Of a stretch of DNA of 64,000 bases, positions 37,542 through 48,800 are shown in pieces. The DNA lies in assembly GCF_002289565.1 (NCBI RefSeq), contig NZ_NTFY01000060.1, positions 288,869-352,868 of the forward strand, given 5' to 3'. Each line of letters begins with the position of its first letter. Within the stretch, counting starts at the first letter, position 1. Position numbers and translations under genes: made by a program. Source of the stretch: Rhodopirellula sp. SM50. Its GTDB lineage: Bacteria > Planctomycetota > Planctomycetia > Pirellulales > Pirellulaceae. Below the pieces are notes generated by a model. That model did no database searches. It saw nothing but the letters and a program-made list of their open reading frames with translations, and was not told the origin of the DNA.

Positions 37542-38456
37542 TCATTCTAGCCCGCTCGGGGCAAACTGGCATTGTCGAATTGCCAGATCCAAAATCCCCA
37601 GACAGACTAAATTGGGAACGAGTTCGTGTGGGGCGCGCAGGTAGGGCGAGATCGTGGCCGCGTCCCCGCCGCTGAGTACGATCCGAAACGCACCGTCCGC
37701 ATCACCATTCTGGTGTGCATGGCAGGAAGGGGAGAATCCCGCGTACTCCCGTGCCAGCCGTTCGACGCCTCCGACGACGGCCGCCAGCACGCCCAATCGA
37801 ATCGCTTGTCGGGTGTTGGTCGCCGGAGCCATCGCCCCGGTCCCGTCGGGGGCGGTTTCCAGCGTCGCTTGCTGGAGTCCTTCGGTTCCCGTCACCAGAG
37901 CGGCATGTTGAAGCCGAATCCCCGGCAGGATCGCCCCACCGACAAACACCGGCGGAGCATCGTTGGATTGGCGGACGCAGTCGACCGTCACGGCCGAACC
38001 GGCGTCGACGACGACCAGTGGCGGATCGAAACGGTTGGATGCGGCATAGGCACTCAGCAGACGATCGATTCCGACTTTCTCCGGCGCGTCGACTCGAATT
38101 TGCAACGGGACATCATGGCTGGACAAGTGACGCCAATCCACTTGCCGCGAACCACCGGCGGTTGACGGTGTAGATTCCCAGCAGTCGCGGACGGCATCAT
38201 GCAACGGACGGCTGGCGGCATGGTTGACCGTCGAAACCCGCCAAGAAACGTCCGATCGGCCGGTCTGCTGCCGCACCCAGCGACAGACCTGTTTGTCCCA
38301 CTGCGGCTGGTCCAATGGAAACGTCTGGTAACGCAACGCGTCGTCGGGGGCACTGGACTGGACTGCGCCGGCGAGCAGCTCGGACGTGTTGGCCAGTGCG
38401 ACCTTGATCGCCGAGTTGCCGACATCGATCGCAGCAATCGTCTCAGCCGGCGTCAC
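37542..38456 (-). CDS. coaX: Type III pantothenate kinase
   Basis: 304-residue ASKHA-fold enzyme that phosphorylates pantothenate in CoA synthesis. The phosphate-1 motif [14 protein letters not shown] is N-terminal, VGIDRL and [12 protein letters not shown] are the central motifs, and FVGGAILPG is diagnostic. Type III enzymes need a monovalent cation and are not inhibited by CoA. The gene overlaps the obg stop by four bases (ATGA), so it is translated with obg. Confidence 0.92.
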   Translation of the reverse strand: MTPAETIAAIDVGNSAIKVALANTSELLAGAVQSSAPDDALRYQTFPLDQPQWDKQVCRWVRQQTGRSDVSWRVSTVNHAASRPLHDAVRDCWESTPSTAGGSRQVDWRHLSSHDVPLQIRVDAPEKVGIDRLLSAYAASNRFDPPLVVVDAGSAVTVDCVRQSNDAPPVFVGGAILPGIRLQHAALVTGTEGLQQATLETAPDGTGAMAPATNTRQAIRLGVLAAVVGGVERLAREYAGFSPSCHAHQNGDADGAFRIVLSGGDAATISPYLRAPHELVPNLVCLGILDLAIRQCQFAPSGLE

Positions 38457-39616
38457 GGCGCATCCTCCTCCGAGGTGTCGACGACGGGATCAAAGTCTTT
38501 GGCTTGATGCTCATTGGAAAGCTGTGCGGTCGCACCCCGCCGGTGCGGCGGTACCTTTCGTTTCTCGGTCGCGAGCTGGGATTCCCGCAACACCGGAACG
38601 TCCTCGCCGGCTTCCAACTGTGCCTTGCGGCGCTGTTGGACCCGCGTCATCACCGCTTCGGTCAATTCGTTCAAACCGGCTCCGGTCATGGCGCTGATCA
38701 ACAGCACGGGCCGGTCGGTTTCTTCGCGCAACCGCTCGGCGACCTCGGCCGCCTGCGGCATCTCACTCTTGGTGACGACCAAGATTTCGTCGCGATCGGC
38801 AAGTGCCTGATCGTACTGCAATAACTCGCTGCGGATGGCTCGATAGTTGTCCAGCGGATCCGACTGGTCGGACGGTTCGGGTTCGACCAGATGGACCAGC
38901 AAACCGGCGCGTTCGATGTGCTTGAGGAACTCATGTCCCAGACCCAGGCCGTCGCTGGCCCCTTCGATCAACCCCGGGATGTCGGCCAGGACAAAGGAGC
39001 GAGCTTCATCGAGTTCGACGATGCCCAAATTGGGATGTTTGGTGGTGAAGGGGTAGTCGGCGATTTCTGGGCGGGCACTCGTGATCCGGCTCAGCAGCGT
39101 GCTTTTCCCCGCATTGGGTTTGCCGATCAGCCCGACATCGGCGATCGAACGCAGTTCCAGGATGACGCTGCGGACTTCACCTTCCTCGCCGCGCTGAAAT
39201 TCGCGCGGCGCCTGGTTGGTGCTGCTTTTGAAATGGGCGTTCCCCTTGCCGCCCTTGCCGCCGCGTGCGACGACGAATGAATCGCCGTGGTGTTTTAGGT
39301 CTTTGATCACAAACCCCTGCTCGGCGTCGATCACCAGGGTCCCCGGCGGAACGTACAGCGTCTGGTCCTCGGCCTTTCGCCCATGGCACATCGCCCCCTG
39401 GCCTTGCCGTCCGTTGCCCGCCCGAATGAATTTTCGATTGGCAAACGCGGCCAGGGAATTGACCCCCAACCTGGCTTCCAGAATCAGGCTGGCGCCGTTC
39501 CCGCCGTTGCCACCGTCGGGGCCCCCGCGCGGAATGTATTTTTCGCGGCGCATGCTGGAGCATCCGTCCCCCCCCTTGCCGGCGTGAAGTTCAATTTGGA
39601 CGCGGTCGACGAACAT
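38453..39616 (-). CDS. obg: GTPase Obg/CgtA
   Basis: 387-residue ribosome-assembly GTPase. The Gly-rich Obg fold (residues 1-158; [23 protein letters not shown]) is followed by the G domain with [12 protein letters not shown] (G1), DIPGLIEGA (G3), TKSE (G4) and SAMTG (G5). A charged C-terminal tail replaces the OCT domain. The gene heads an overlap with coaX and sits far from rplU, its usual neighbour. Confidence 0.95.
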   Translation of the reverse strand: MFVDRVQIELHAGKGGDGCSSMRREKYIPRGGPDGGNGGNGASLILEARLGVNSLAAFANRKFIRAGNGRQGQGAMCHGRKAEDQTLYVPPGTLVIDAEQGFVIKDLKHHGDSFVVARGGKGGKGNAHFKSSTNQAPREFQRGEEGEVRSVILELRSIADVGLIGKPNAGKSTLLSRITSARPEIADYPFTTKHPNLGIVELDEARSFVLADIPGLIEGASDGLGLGHEFLKHIERAGLLVHLVEPEPSDQSDPLDNYRAIRSELLQYDQALADRDEILVVTKSEMPQAAEVAERLREETDRPVLLISAMTGAGLNELTEAVMTRVQQRRKAQLEAGEDVPVLRESQLATEKRKVPPHRRGATAQLSNEHQAKDFDPVVDTSEEDAP

Positions 39617-39650
39617 CGTTGTGATTAGCGAGAGTGGGAAATAGAATCCA

Positions 39651-40208
39651 TCACTCTAACATGGCGGGGCCGCGCATCGCAGTGACCCCACAGCGGTTTT
39701 CGACGATTTCAAAGTGGTGCAGCAGATGTCCGGCGGTGAGCCAAGCGACCGCACGCACGCTCACCCGGTGGCCGGCGACCGTTCCCGAGCCGTCCCAGGC
39801 GCGGGGAGAAAGCCGCTGCAGCAGCCCCAGGTTCGCTTTTCTCAGATCGCCCAACTCGGCGGCCAGGCAAGAGAAATTACCCAATCCGAACCGGCTGGCG
39901 GCGGAAACATTTTCGTCCCAATTGGGTAACGTGGGCCCGCTGCCGTCGGCCAAACACATCATCCGATAGCCGAACATTCGCTCCGCGTTGGCGCAGTGCT
40001 CAAAGACCTGGCGGATCGTCCACTGGTAAGGAGCGTGGATCCGGTCGACTTGTTCGGTGCTGATGCTGCTGGCCAAGTCGCAGATCCAATGCAGTTGGTG
40101 TCGCAGGATCTTGATCGCGCACTCCCCTTCGACGCGGGCAATCAACTGACCGTGATACTCGCTGTCAAACTCCTCCGATTCCGGACGGCGACTTGCAAGA
40201 CGATTCAT
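39651..40208 (-). CDS. DinB-like helical protein
   Basis: 185 residues; four-helix DinB/YfiT fold. Candidate metal histidines occur in [10 protein letters not shown] and the C-terminal [11 protein letters not shown]. DinB-family members include thiol transferases and DNA-damage-induced proteins of unknown function. The ATG overlaps the stop of the upstream hydrolase gene by four bases. Confidence 0.82.
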   Translation of the reverse strand: MNRLASRRPESEEFDSEYHGQLIARVEGECAIKILRHQLHWICDLASSISTEQVDRIHAPYQWTIRQVFEHCANAERMFGYRMMCLADGSGPTLPNWDENVSAASRFGLGNFSCLAAELGDLRKANLGLLQRLSPRAWDGSGTVAGHRVSVRAVAWLTAGHLLHHFEIVENRCGVTAMRGPAMLE

Positions 40209-40987
40209 GGAGCGGTGTTTCCGTGCGAGGGCGGGGCGAGCAATTGTTGCAGGGCAATCGCGGTCGACGCAATCGCCTCTCCGTCGATCGTATGCGGCCC
40301 AAAGAAGGGGTGGAACTCGAGGTCGACGTCGGCCGCGAGGAGCAGATCGCGCAGTCGCTCGGCGGACTGAAACGGCAGAATCGGGTCCTGCGTTCCGTGC
40401 GACTGATAGACACGGGTCTTTTGCAGACGCGACAACGATTCGGTCCATTCACTCTGGCAGACCACCGACCCCGAGAATTGGATCAACAATTCGGGGGCCG
40501 GAATCGGGCCGCGAAGGGCCGTGTCCATCGCCAACATGGCCCCCTGCGAAAATCCCCCCAGAGCGAATCGGATCGCGTCGACATCACAGCCCCTTTGTTC
40601 GGCCAGTTCCTCACGGGCGGCATTGACCAATTGCGACAGGGCCCTGCGCGACTCCTCCAAACCCGGTGGGGTTTCGTGGTGCAGCTCATCAAATTGCTGC
40701 GCTTGGATCGCGTCCATCATGCGCGCCATGTTCAGCATCCACCAGGCGCGTCCGGATGGCAGTCCCAGTTCGTCCAGGCTGTGCGGCGCGATCGGAAAAA
40801 TGAAGCGAAATCGTTCGGCGGATTCCCCGAGCGTCTCGGCCCACTCGCCGGCGATCCCGACCAGGTCGCTGCCGGGGGCGCCGTAGCCGTGGCAAAGGAT
40901 GACCAGTGCCGCAGGCGTTTGAGCCTGGCCGGCGTCGATCACGTAGCTGTCCAGTGATCCGTAGCGTTGTTTCCGTGGTTGGTTCAT
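40205..40987 (-). CDS. Alpha/beta hydrolase, carboxylesterase/phospholipase type
   Basis: 260 residues. The oxyanion strand VILCHGYGAPGSDL, nucleophile elbow GGFSQG, catalytic Asp in SHGTQDPILPF, and catalytic His in FGPHTID are all present. The family is the acyl-protein-thioesterase/phospholipase group; natural substrate unknown. The start is ATG 40987 rather than TTG 41008. It overlaps the DinB-like gene by four bases. Confidence 0.88.
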   Translation of the reverse strand: MNQPRKQRYGSLDSYVIDAGQAQTPAALVILCHGYGAPGSDLVGIAGEWAETLGESAERFRFIFPIAPHSLDELGLPSGRAWWMLNMARMMDAIQAQQFDELHHETPPGLEESRRALSQLVNAAREELAEQRGCDVDAIRFALGGFSQGAMLAMDTALRGPIPAPELLIQFSGSVVCQSEWTESLSRLQKTRVYQSHGTQDPILPFQSAERLRDLLLAADVDLEFHPFFGPHTIDGEAIASTAIALQQLLAPPSHGNTAP

Positions 40988-41056
40988 GAAGCGTTTGTGG
41001 GCGTGCAATTCCAGTGGACGCCCGAGAGTCTAACGCTCCAACCGGCCGACGAGTAG

Positions 41057-42271
41057 CTACTCGATCGGCCCGTCCGATTTCAACGAATGGTAGCTGGCGA
41101 TCGTCAGCTTGTCCGCCTCGGTCTTTTTGCTGGTCCAAATCACGCTGCCGCCGCCGCTGGGCACGTCAAAACCGTTGTTGACGTATTGATCGCCGTTGGC
41201 ATCGTACAACGCCTGCACCGAACCGTCGGCCATCAAACAGTTGGCGATGCCGTTGTGCAACGGCATGATCCCGCGATAGTCCTGACGGGTGTAGAAGTTC
41301 AACTGCTTGTACCATCCGGCGGTCCCGACGCGGGGTTCACCCGCCGAGAACACGGGCGTTTTCAGGTAGTTTGGATTGGGCGTCTCCGGGACGCCGTCGC
41401 CGTCTAGATCCATTTGCAAGGTGCTGCCGATCGGGCCTCCCACAATCGGCGTGGTGTACAGGCTTCCCGCCGGCAGCCGGTCGCCGATCGAGGTGCTCAG
41501 GTAACCCGAGGGCGTGGCATCGCAGAGCAGGGGCACCGTCGACAAGGGAGCCCGAGAGCCGTCCAGGTATTGCGTTTCCAGCGGGCCTTCGGTCACGTTC
41601 CTGCCACGCGGGTCCATGTCGGGGCAACCGGGATTGACCCGCGCAAGGTTCCCGTCGGGGCCCAGCTTGAATTCCGTCCGCAACATGAACCAGGACGCGG
41701 CATAGTTGGTGTTGAAGCCCTCGTCGATCATCTTTTTGTTGACCAGCGCCGCGCGTTCGGGCGTCTTGGGGGGAATCGCCTCGTTCGCGATTTTCCGCGC
41801 GATGTTGGAAACCACCACGCCGGACGAATCGGTGTACGGCTGGCTGCCCAGCCGCTCGGAATCCTGGAAACAAGCGTTGGCGACGAAATTCGACAACGGC
41901 AACGCGACCATCTCCTCGACGGCTTTGCTGCTCCGCGCCGAATTGCTCGGGCACAGCATCTCACCGGGCAGAATGCCCCGCGTCACCAAGTCGGAAACCC
42001 AGCCCACCTCCGTCGGCACCCCGTCACGTTTGAAGTCAAAGCTCCCCGAGCAAAACGCGCCGCTGGGCGTTTGCGTGCTGCGGGAAACCAGACCGATCCC
42101 GAATTGACGCAAATTGGATTGGCAGGCGGCCGAACGCGCCGCCTCGCGAGCCTTGCTCAGCGCAGGCATCGCCATCGACGCCAGCAGACCGATGATGGCG
42201 ATCACGACCAGCAGTTCGATCAGGGTGAAACCAACTCGCGACAGGGAACGTCGCACTTGTTGGGGGTTCAT
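41057..42271 (-). CDS. DUF1559 type II secretion pseudopilin-like protein
   Basis: 404 residues, the second DUF1559 protein of the window. Prepilin motif [13 protein letters not shown] with Glu at +5 is followed by [23 protein letters not shown] and the C-terminal [22 protein letters not shown] 42271 gives a normal short basic leader. Unlike the copy at 20096 it is not in a cluster with pilus-like genes. Confidence 0.9.
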   Translation of the reverse strand: MNPQQVRRSLSRVGFTLIELLVVIAIIGLLASMAMPALSKAREAARSAACQSNLRQFGIGLVSRSTQTPSGAFCSGSFDFKRDGVPTEVGWVSDLVTRGILPGEMLCPSNSARSSKAVEEMVALPLSNFVANACFQDSERLGSQPYTDSSGVVVSNIARKIANEAIPPKTPERAALVNKKMIDEGFNTNYAASWFMLRTEFKLGPDGNLARVNPGCPDMDPRGRNVTEGPLETQYLDGSRAPLSTVPLLCDATPSGYLSTSIGDRLPAGSLYTTPIVGGPIGSTLQMDLDGDGVPETPNPNYLKTPVFSAGEPRVGTAGWYKQLNFYTRQDYRGIMPLHNGIANCLMADGSVQALYDANGDQYVNNGFDVPSGGGSVIWTSKKTEADKLTIASYHSLKSDGPIE

Positions 42272-42654
42272 GGATCCGGCCTTTAAAAACGAAAGGTATA
42301 TCGAAAGGTTTTGACAGAGTTCAATCAATCGGTGAAGGTGCTTCCTGGAACCAGGAACGACAATGCCAAAACGGTTTTCTCATGACTTCTTCACGGCTCC
42401 TTCATGCTTCCCTCTCTTGAACTTCTCCTCGTTGCTGCGGGGTACTGGCGGAGCGGACGCGCTGTGCTGTTCGGACAGAAGGGGTCAAAAAATGGGTTGG
42501 TCAAAAAATCGAGCAAGAAAAACATTGGTCCCCCGCGTTCTTCCGACCCTCCCACTTCCATTTTTTGACCCATCCATTTTTCGACCAATGTCTTCCAAGC
42601 CCCAATTTCAGAGCCGCTTAATCCGGCCACCGAAACTGCTAGACTGTCCGCGTC
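42272..42654. other. Divergent intergenic region with inverted array
   Basis: Between the divergent pseudopilin and ligase genes. It holds an inverted array at 42480-42592: two GGTCAAAAAATGG-type units on the left and two CCATTTTTTGACC-type units on the right, separated by about 45 bp. No gene is visible. Confidence 0.75.
42480..42592. repeat. Inverted array of GGTCAAAAAATGG units
   Basis: Left arm GGGTCAAAAAATGGGTTGG plus a second unit at 42499; right arm CCATTTTTTGACCCATCC plus a second unit at 42574. The arms can pair over about 30 bp. Related arrays lie at 45343, 45659 and 51806. Confidence 0.8.
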
Positions 42655-43944
42655 ATGACACAAATCGAGAACGAATACGACATTGCGGCTCAGTGGCGTC
42701 TCAGTCGCGCACCGCTCGAATCCATTCAGCTCAGCCGGCTCAACGCGCTGTTGGCCGTCGCGATCGATAACCCTTTCTATCGCGATCGCTTTGGCTCGCT
42801 CGAGCTTCCGCTTCGATCGCTTGACCAACTGTCCGAACTGCCGCTGTTGAACAAGTCCGACCTGGTCGCACCGTCGCCTGGCGATCCCGGTCGAGTGTTT
42901 TGCTTGCCGCGCGAGTCCTATTCGCGGTTTCATCAAACCAGTGGCACCAGCGGCCATCCGATGCCGGTGCTCGATACACAGCAGGATTGGCAGTGGTGGT
43001 TGGATTGCTGGCAACACGTTTTGCATGCCGCCGACATTCGCGGTAGCGACGTCGCGATGATGGCGTTTTCGTTCGGACCCTTCATCGGGTTTTGGACCGC
43101 CAGCGACGCATTGGTCCGCGCCGGAGCGTTGGTGATTCCCGGCGGCGGCATGTCGAGCGAAACGCGTCTTCAAATGATTCTCGAACAACGTTGCACGGTC
43201 GTCTGCTGCACCCCGACCTATGCGTTGCATCTGATCGCCGTTGCCGAAAAACTGTCCATCGATTTGACGCAGTCGTCCGTTTCACGATTGATCGTTGCCG
43301 GCGAACCCGGCGGCAGCGCCCCGGCGATTCGCTCGCGGATCCAGGCAGGCTGGGGCGCCACGGTGATCGACCACAGCGGGGCGAGCGAAATCGGTGCCTG
43401 GGGATTCGGAAGCCACGACGGCACCGGACTGCACGTGATCGAGACCGAATTCATTGCCCAGCGACTGTGTTTTGACGACGCCCATCCCAACGGACGCACT
43501 GCCGGCGAGGGGGAGGAGGCGGAACTCGTGCTGACCGGGTTGGGGCGATACGGCGGCCCGGCCATCCGCTATCGAACCGGCGATATCGTGCGGGGCTACC
43601 AGCAACACGACCACCCCTGCCAGTTCTTGTATCTCGACGGCGGCGTCCTCGGCCGCAGCGACGACATGATGGTCATCCGCGGAGTCAACGTGTTTCCCAG
43701 TAGTATCGAATCGATCGTCCGGCAAGTGGATCCGACCGCCGAGTTTCGAATGATCGTGACCAAGCAGGGCGAAATGGACACGCTCGCCGTCGAAGCGGAA
43801 CTGAGTGACGCCGATTGCAAGCAACTTGCCGAGCGGTTTCAAAAGCGGTTGGCGATGCGTGTGGTCGTGACCCCCGTGGCCGCAGGGTCGCTGCCGCGAT
43901 TCGAAGCCAAGGCCAAACGGATGGTCGATCGCCGGCCCAAGTGA
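42655..43944 (+). CDS. Phenylacetate-CoA ligase-like AMP-forming ligase
   Basis: 429-residue adenylate-forming enzyme of the PaaK branch. The phosphate loop HQTSGTSGHPM, HSGASEIGAWGF, and the aspartate in YRTGDIVRGY are present, followed by RSDDMMVIRGVNVFPS and a C-terminal domain with the KAKR lysine end (FEAKAKRMVDRR). The acid substrate is unknown and no paa catabolic genes are nearby. It is preceded by the divergent spacer with an inverted array. Confidence 0.85.
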   Translation: MTQIENEYDIAAQWRLSRAPLESIQLSRLNALLAVAIDNPFYRDRFGSLELPLRSLDQLSELPLLNKSDLVAPSPGDPGRVFCLPRESYSRFHQTSGTSGHPMPVLDTQQDWQWWLDCWQHVLHAADIRGSDVAMMAFSFGPFIGFWTASDALVRAGALVIPGGGMSSETRLQMILEQRCTVVCCTPTYALHLIAVAEKLSIDLTQSSVSRLIVAGEPGGSAPAIRSRIQAGWGATVIDHSGASEIGAWGFGSHDGTGLHVIETEFIAQRLCFDDAHPNGRTAGEGEEAELVLTGLGRYGGPAIRYRTGDIVRGYQQHDHPCQFLYLDGGVLGRSDDMMVIRGVNVFPSSIESIVRQVDPTAEFRMIVTKQGEMDTLAVEAELSDADCKQLAERFQKRLAMRVVVTPVAAGSLPRFEAKAKRMVDRRPK

Positions 43945-44120
43945 CGACCGCCAACCATGACGCGCCACTGGCTGACGCCACGTGCTAACGTGCGAATTGC
44001 CTTGCGGACCCCTGGCGTCTATTCGCCAGGTCAGCATTGACCCTGGCGTCATTGCGCCGTAGGATCTCGACGACGTCGCGAGTTGAAGCTCAGCGACGCG
44101 ATAGGGTGGTTCTCCATACC

Positions 44121-44154
44121 AAAAAAAACGCACGACGCCCGAAGGCGCCGTGCG
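44121..44154 (-). terminator. Rho-independent terminator, UUCG loop
   Basis: On the minus strand an 11-bp stem CGCACGGCGCC / GGCGTCGTGCG with a TTCG tetraloop is followed by TTTTTTTT. It lies about 285 bp after the DUF4159 stop. Confidence 0.88.
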
Positions 44155-44202
44155 GTGCTGGATTTCCAAACTTGCCCCTTGGGCATCCGGCATTGAGTAC
44201 TA

Positions 44203-44261
44203 GGTCTCAGCCATTTCTGATCACTTTTGCCCCAAGTGATCGTTTGGCTGAGGCCTTTTTT
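44203..44261 (+). terminator. Rho-independent terminator, long stem
   Basis: CTCAGCCA (44206-44213) pairs with TGGCTGAG (44245-44252), and an inner GATCACTT pairs with AAGTGATC. The stem ends in GCC TTTTTT. It lies about 260 bp after the PaaK-like stop, on the same strand. Confidence 0.82.
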
Positions 44262-44439
44262 CTTACTCCTTGTGGATGTTAGGGACAGCTAGAAATCGCT
44301 GCCATACCAGTCGGAAATAAAACGCAGAATTCAACAGAACTTTGTCGTGTCCAGGGCCTCCGGCGTGGGGGTTGGCGGTCACCATCGCGTCGGCCGGGAC
44401 AGGTCCTGGCTTACCCGACAGCCACGTTTCATCGGAAAA

Positions 44440-45270
44440 TTAGTGCGTCAGGGCATAAACGAGGATGTTGATCGTCATCGCGTACGACTTGATCGAGAAT
44501 CGACGAAAGAACTCACGGGACTCCCCTTCACGTTCCCACCCGTCAGCGATGTCCGTGTTATGGGTGGCAACGGCCAGCAGCCGGTCATTTTCGTCGAACA
44601 GCCCTAGAAAGTTTACCGTGTTGACTCCTGGTGTCCCGCCGCTGGGATACCGGTGGACCCCCGGCGGATCCCAGTCCAATCCTGATTGTTCAAAGAAGAT
44701 CCGCGCCGGGATCTGGGGGCAGGACTTCAGCGAATACACGATGTGAAAGATGGGATGCTTGGCAGGGATGTTGCGCCAACGCCACTGTGCGTCAAGCGTT
44801 CCCATGTTACGCATCAAATTCTCCCGTTCGCCGTCGCCCCAAAAGTCATCGACCCATAGAAATCCACCGGCGGCAAGATAACGACGGAGCGCATGCCGCT
44901 CCGCCTCCGACAGCACCTGCCAGCCGACGTCGCTCATGAAAACGAAGGGGTGGTCGTGGACTTGCGTGTCGGTCAGCTCCAACACGATGGGATCCTTGCG
45001 GACGCGCATCGAAGTGATTTCTTTGAGCCGCAGGATTAGATTCATTTCGGCCCGCGGGTAGTCGGTTTCCCAGCGTTGCCAGACACGGCCCTCGTGACGA
45101 TACCACGACTCGCCGTAGCCGCCGGAGCTGCGGTACTTGATCCGCACGAATGTGAACGCGTCACGATCGTCGTTGCCGGGCGGGGCAAGCTGATCCGAAT
45201 CGGCGAGCGTGCGGTCCAGTAGGAAAACACAGCTGATCAGTAGCATCAGAAGACTTGCTTTCGCGGACAT
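44440..45270 (-). CDS. DUF4159 exported protein
   Basis: 276 residues. ATG 45270 gives a signal peptide ending TLA-D. The DUF4159 domain follows: FVRIKYRSSGGYGESWYRH, YPRAEMNLI, a GGFLWVDDFWG strand typical of the GATase-like fold, and a C-terminal AMTINILVYALTH. The family is common in planctomycetes and related phyla and is often linked to MoxR/CARDB clusters, which are absent here. Function unknown. Confidence 0.88.
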   Translation of the reverse strand: MSAKASLLMLLISCVFLLDRTLADSDQLAPPGNDDRDAFTFVRIKYRSSGGYGESWYRHEGRVWQRWETDYPRAEMNLILRLKEITSMRVRKDPIVLELTDTQVHDHPFVFMSDVGWQVLSEAERHALRRYLAAGGFLWVDDFWGDGERENLMRNMGTLDAQWRWRNIPAKHPIFHIVYSLKSCPQIPARIFFEQSGLDWDPPGVHRYPSGGTPGVNTVNFLGLFDENDRLLAVATHNTDIADGWEREGESREFFRRFSIKSYAMTINILVYALTH

Positions 45271-45342
45271 TTTGCTACCGGGGCTCGTGTTCGGTCGACG
45301 GTTGCAGTTTAGCAGCCGGGCAATGTGCCGCCGGTGCAGAAG

Positions 45343-45446
45343 GAAGGTCAAAAAACAGGTTGGTCAAAAAAGGTACCGTCAATCTGAGTCCGCATCTAAA
45401 CTCCGCCTGTCACGTTCATTGTTTGACCAGCGAATTGTTTGACCGA
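45343..45446. repeat. Inverted array of GGTCAAAAAA units
   Basis: Left units AAGGTCAAAAAACAGG and TTGGTCAAAAAAGG pair with right units CATTGTTTGACCAG and ATTGTTTGACCG. Confidence 0.7.
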
Positions 45447-45658
45447 TCGCCCCGTCAACGATTCTGCGTCGCCAGTCTTGTTTTTCTTCTACGATCGGGC
45501 GAAACCTCATCATCACGGCGAAACATGAGCCCCGATTCACCTCTCGACGACGTTGAAGCACAGCGAGCGAGGCAGCGAACACAAGTACGCCCAGGCGGCC
45601 CAAAACAACTCGACGCACGACGCACGGCTGACTAGCAATCGTTGTCAAAGCTTTCGAA

Positions 45659-45790
45659 AGAAGGCAGACAAGAAAATTGTTGACAAGAAAATGATTGGTC
45701 GTCGCGAACCGTCGGTGCTTGGCTGATCGAGCCAGACTTGGGCCCGAAACATTTTCCTGTCACCCATTTTCCTGTCTATTTTTCTGCCCT
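45659..45790. repeat. Inverted array of GACAGGAAAATG units
   Basis: Left units AGACAAGAAAATTG and TGACAAGAAAATG pair with right units CATTTTCCTGTCACC and CATTTTCCTGTCTATTTTTC. Same layout as the GGTCAAAAAATGG arrays with a different unit. Confidence 0.72.
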
Positions 45791-45881
45791 CTTCGGTCGA
45801 CAAAATAGCCCGTTGCGCCACCCCCGGGATCGTCTCTTCGCTACTAGGACCCGCACTTTCAAGTACGATTGGACGATTGAA

Positions 45882-48800
45882 ATGACCGACACGCCACGCC
45901 AGCCGAACAACGACCCGGGATCGACGATCGACGCGGAAATCGCTGATCTGCTGGACCGATACCTCAGCCAGCGAGAGCAGGGTCGGGCCGTCCAGCGTGA
46001 TCAATGGCTCGCCGAGCACCCCGAATATGCCGAGCGTTTGGCCGAATGCCTGGACGCGGCGGAGTTGTTTGGCGGTGCGGAAACCGGCGGATTTGACCTG
46101 CCACCGGAATCGGAACTTCCCGATTCGATCGGCGATTTTGAGATCCTTTCGGAACTCGGGCGCGGTGGCATGGGGGTGGTCTACGAAGCCCGCGAAAAAT
46201 CACTCGATCGCATCGTGGCCCTGAAGGTGATGCGGTTCGGGATCGTCGACCCCCAGGCGCTCGACCGATTCCGTCGCGAAGCCGAAACGGCCGGCGCACT
46301 CCATCACACCAATATCGTTCCCGTTTACGCGACCGGACGCGAAGGCGACACCAGTTGGTACGCGATGCAGCGGATCGAAGGCGAAAGTCTGGCCGCGCGG
46401 ATCGGACGCGCCCGCCGAGAGCAGTCGCCGCCGCCACTCGATGCGATCCTGGATGTCGGAATCCAAGCCGCCGATGCCCTCTCCCACGCACATGAGCGTG
46501 ACGTGGTCCATCGTGATGTCAAACCGGCCAACTTGATCTTGGATCGTGAAGACCGCGTTTGGTTGACCGATTTCGGTTTGGCCCGGCGGTTGGTCGACGC
46601 CGGCGCGACGATCACCGGTGCGATCTTGGGCACGCCGCGCTACATGAGTCCCGAGCAGGCGGACCTGTGCGCCACCGACGTGGACCATCGCAGCGACATC
46701 TATTCCCTCGGCGCGACGCTCTACGAGATGACGACGGGGCGACCACCGTTTGAGGGCGATGACCCGTTGGCGTTGATCACCCAAATCCGTCACGAAGAAC
46801 CATGCGCCCCGCGGACCCTGCGATCGGATTTGCCTCGCGATTTCGAGGTGGTTTTACACAAGGCGATGGAAAAAGACGCCCGCCGCCGCTATCAATCGGC
46901 CGCTGAGTTTGCCGATGACTTGCGCGCCATTCGTGACGACCATCCGATTCACGCCCGCCCACTTTCAGTTTTGGAAAAAGCGGCGCGTTGGGCTCGCAAG
47001 CATCAGTCGCGCGTCCGCGTGGCCGCCGCCGCGATGGCGGTCACGGCGGTGTTGATCGCCGCACTGTTGTCCGGATTCGAACAGTGGCGTCATCATCATT
47101 TGGGCGCGTTTCGCGTTCGCGCCGGCGGTGGACCGTACCAAGCGACCATCGTTCCGGTCGGCGGATCGGCGTTGTCCGATGCGACGATGGATTTGACGCT
47201 TCCGATGCAAACCCATCAACAGCGACCTGCCGGTGACTATGACATGATGGTTGCACCGCCGGGCCGATGGAGTCAGACGCTACGGTTGCCGATCACCCGA
47301 GGCCTGCCCAGCGAGTACCGAATCACGAACGAACCCGCCCAGTCCAAGCAGATCTCAATCAACGACGCTGCGGTCGTGACGGTTTCCGATGAATCGACTC
47401 CGGCGATCCTGTGGCGACGTGACGGCGTTTTGAAGCGAGTGGCTTGGCACGTCGACCACCAGTGGGAACTCGATGTCCGTTCGATCGACACAACGCTTAC
47501 CCCTCTCGATGGAACCAACGCAGACCAAACCGAGACAATCCCCGTCAACTTTGCCGACACGCAACCGCCCGCGAACTTTGACCCCGGGCATCATCACCTC
47601 GACGATCACCCACTGTTGACGCAAGGCGTTGCCGCACTGCGCACGCCGATCGATCTGGACGGCGATCACCGGGCCGATACGCTGGTCGCCGCGACGGATC
47701 AACAAGCCTTGCTGGCGGTTGATGATCGGGGAAACATTTTGTGGTCGCGGTCCTACGCCTTCGCGAACTTGCCCAGCAAGTCGACGTTGCAAGATCCCTT
47801 CAACCGACGGGCAACACTCCGATTTCCGGGGGTCTTCGATCTGCAGGACGTCGGTGATCGAGATCACGACGGAATCAGCGATCTGTTTGTCATGTTCGTG
47901 CATTATCAAATGGCGATTCAGACGGATGTCTGTCTGGCCGTCCTGAGCGGAAAGACCGGCGAGGTGATCCGTCGGCACCACCAAGTTCTGATGACGCCCC
48001 CCAACGCGTTCTGGCCGGCCGACGCGATCGTTCATCCCGCCAAGCACCAGTATCGATCCTTCAGCGGGCTGTCCTTCAACGCGGACTCCGCGTATCGCTC
48101 GGGCCATCGGAGCTTCAGTGATTTTTTTGCGCGACACAAACGCTACAGCACGCCGATACGGATCCCCGTCCCAAGCCCGCCCCAGTTGCTGCGTCATGGA
48201 GACTCGCTGCGAGTTGTCCTGTTGAGCGGGGACCAATGTCAAATCATCGACTGGGATCAAGACCCGGTGGCTGGCGTGACAATCAAGTTGCCTTTTATGC
48301 CGGCCCGCGCTGCCCGGATTGCCAACCCGCGCGGTGAGACAAGACTGATCTTTCACGATCACGAAGAGTCCCAATCAACGACGGCTCGTTTCAGCGGCAC
48401 GCAGATCATCGCCTACGACCTGAGCGGACGGCAACGATGGAGCCGGCAAATGGATCATGTCCAGTGGCGGAATTCGATCGACCGCAACCACGCCGATTGG
48501 CCCTACGTCACCGATATCAACGGCGACGGGGCGGACGAACTCATCGTGCCCCGTTGCCGATACCGCAACGGCGTCGATTTGGGCGTGCAATTGCTCGACG
48601 CAGCGACGGGCACACCGGTTTGGGCCGACCAGACACCCTATTCGGCGTTTCAATCCGCCGACGATTGTTTGTCCCGAATTACCGTGACCGATGATATCAA
48701 CCATGACGGGTGGAAAGACATCGCGACGGCCGTCATTGCGGGACAAGGATCAAGCCGAGCAGCGGGAAACGGCTCTGATCGAAAGGCTTACATTTATCTG

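Larger units (their letters stand above)
43945..44439. other. Intergenic region with two opposed terminators
   Basis: A 495-bp convergent spacer with two strong terminators pointing in opposite directions (44121-44154 minus, 44203-44261 plus). Each lies beyond the other's expected stop. No protein gene was found; a structured RNA is possible. Confidence 0.6.
45271..45881. other. Divergent intergenic region with two inverted arrays
   Basis: The 611-bp spacer between the DUF4159 gene and the kinase gene. It holds arrays at 45343-45446 and 45659-45790 and short open frames without any family support. The kinase promoter must lie here, but no clear -35/-10 pair was assigned. Confidence 0.6.

Noticed and set aside
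45255..45648. Short frames between the DUF4159 and kinase genes
   Set aside because: They cross the inverted arrays, lack ribosome sites and have no family resemblance.
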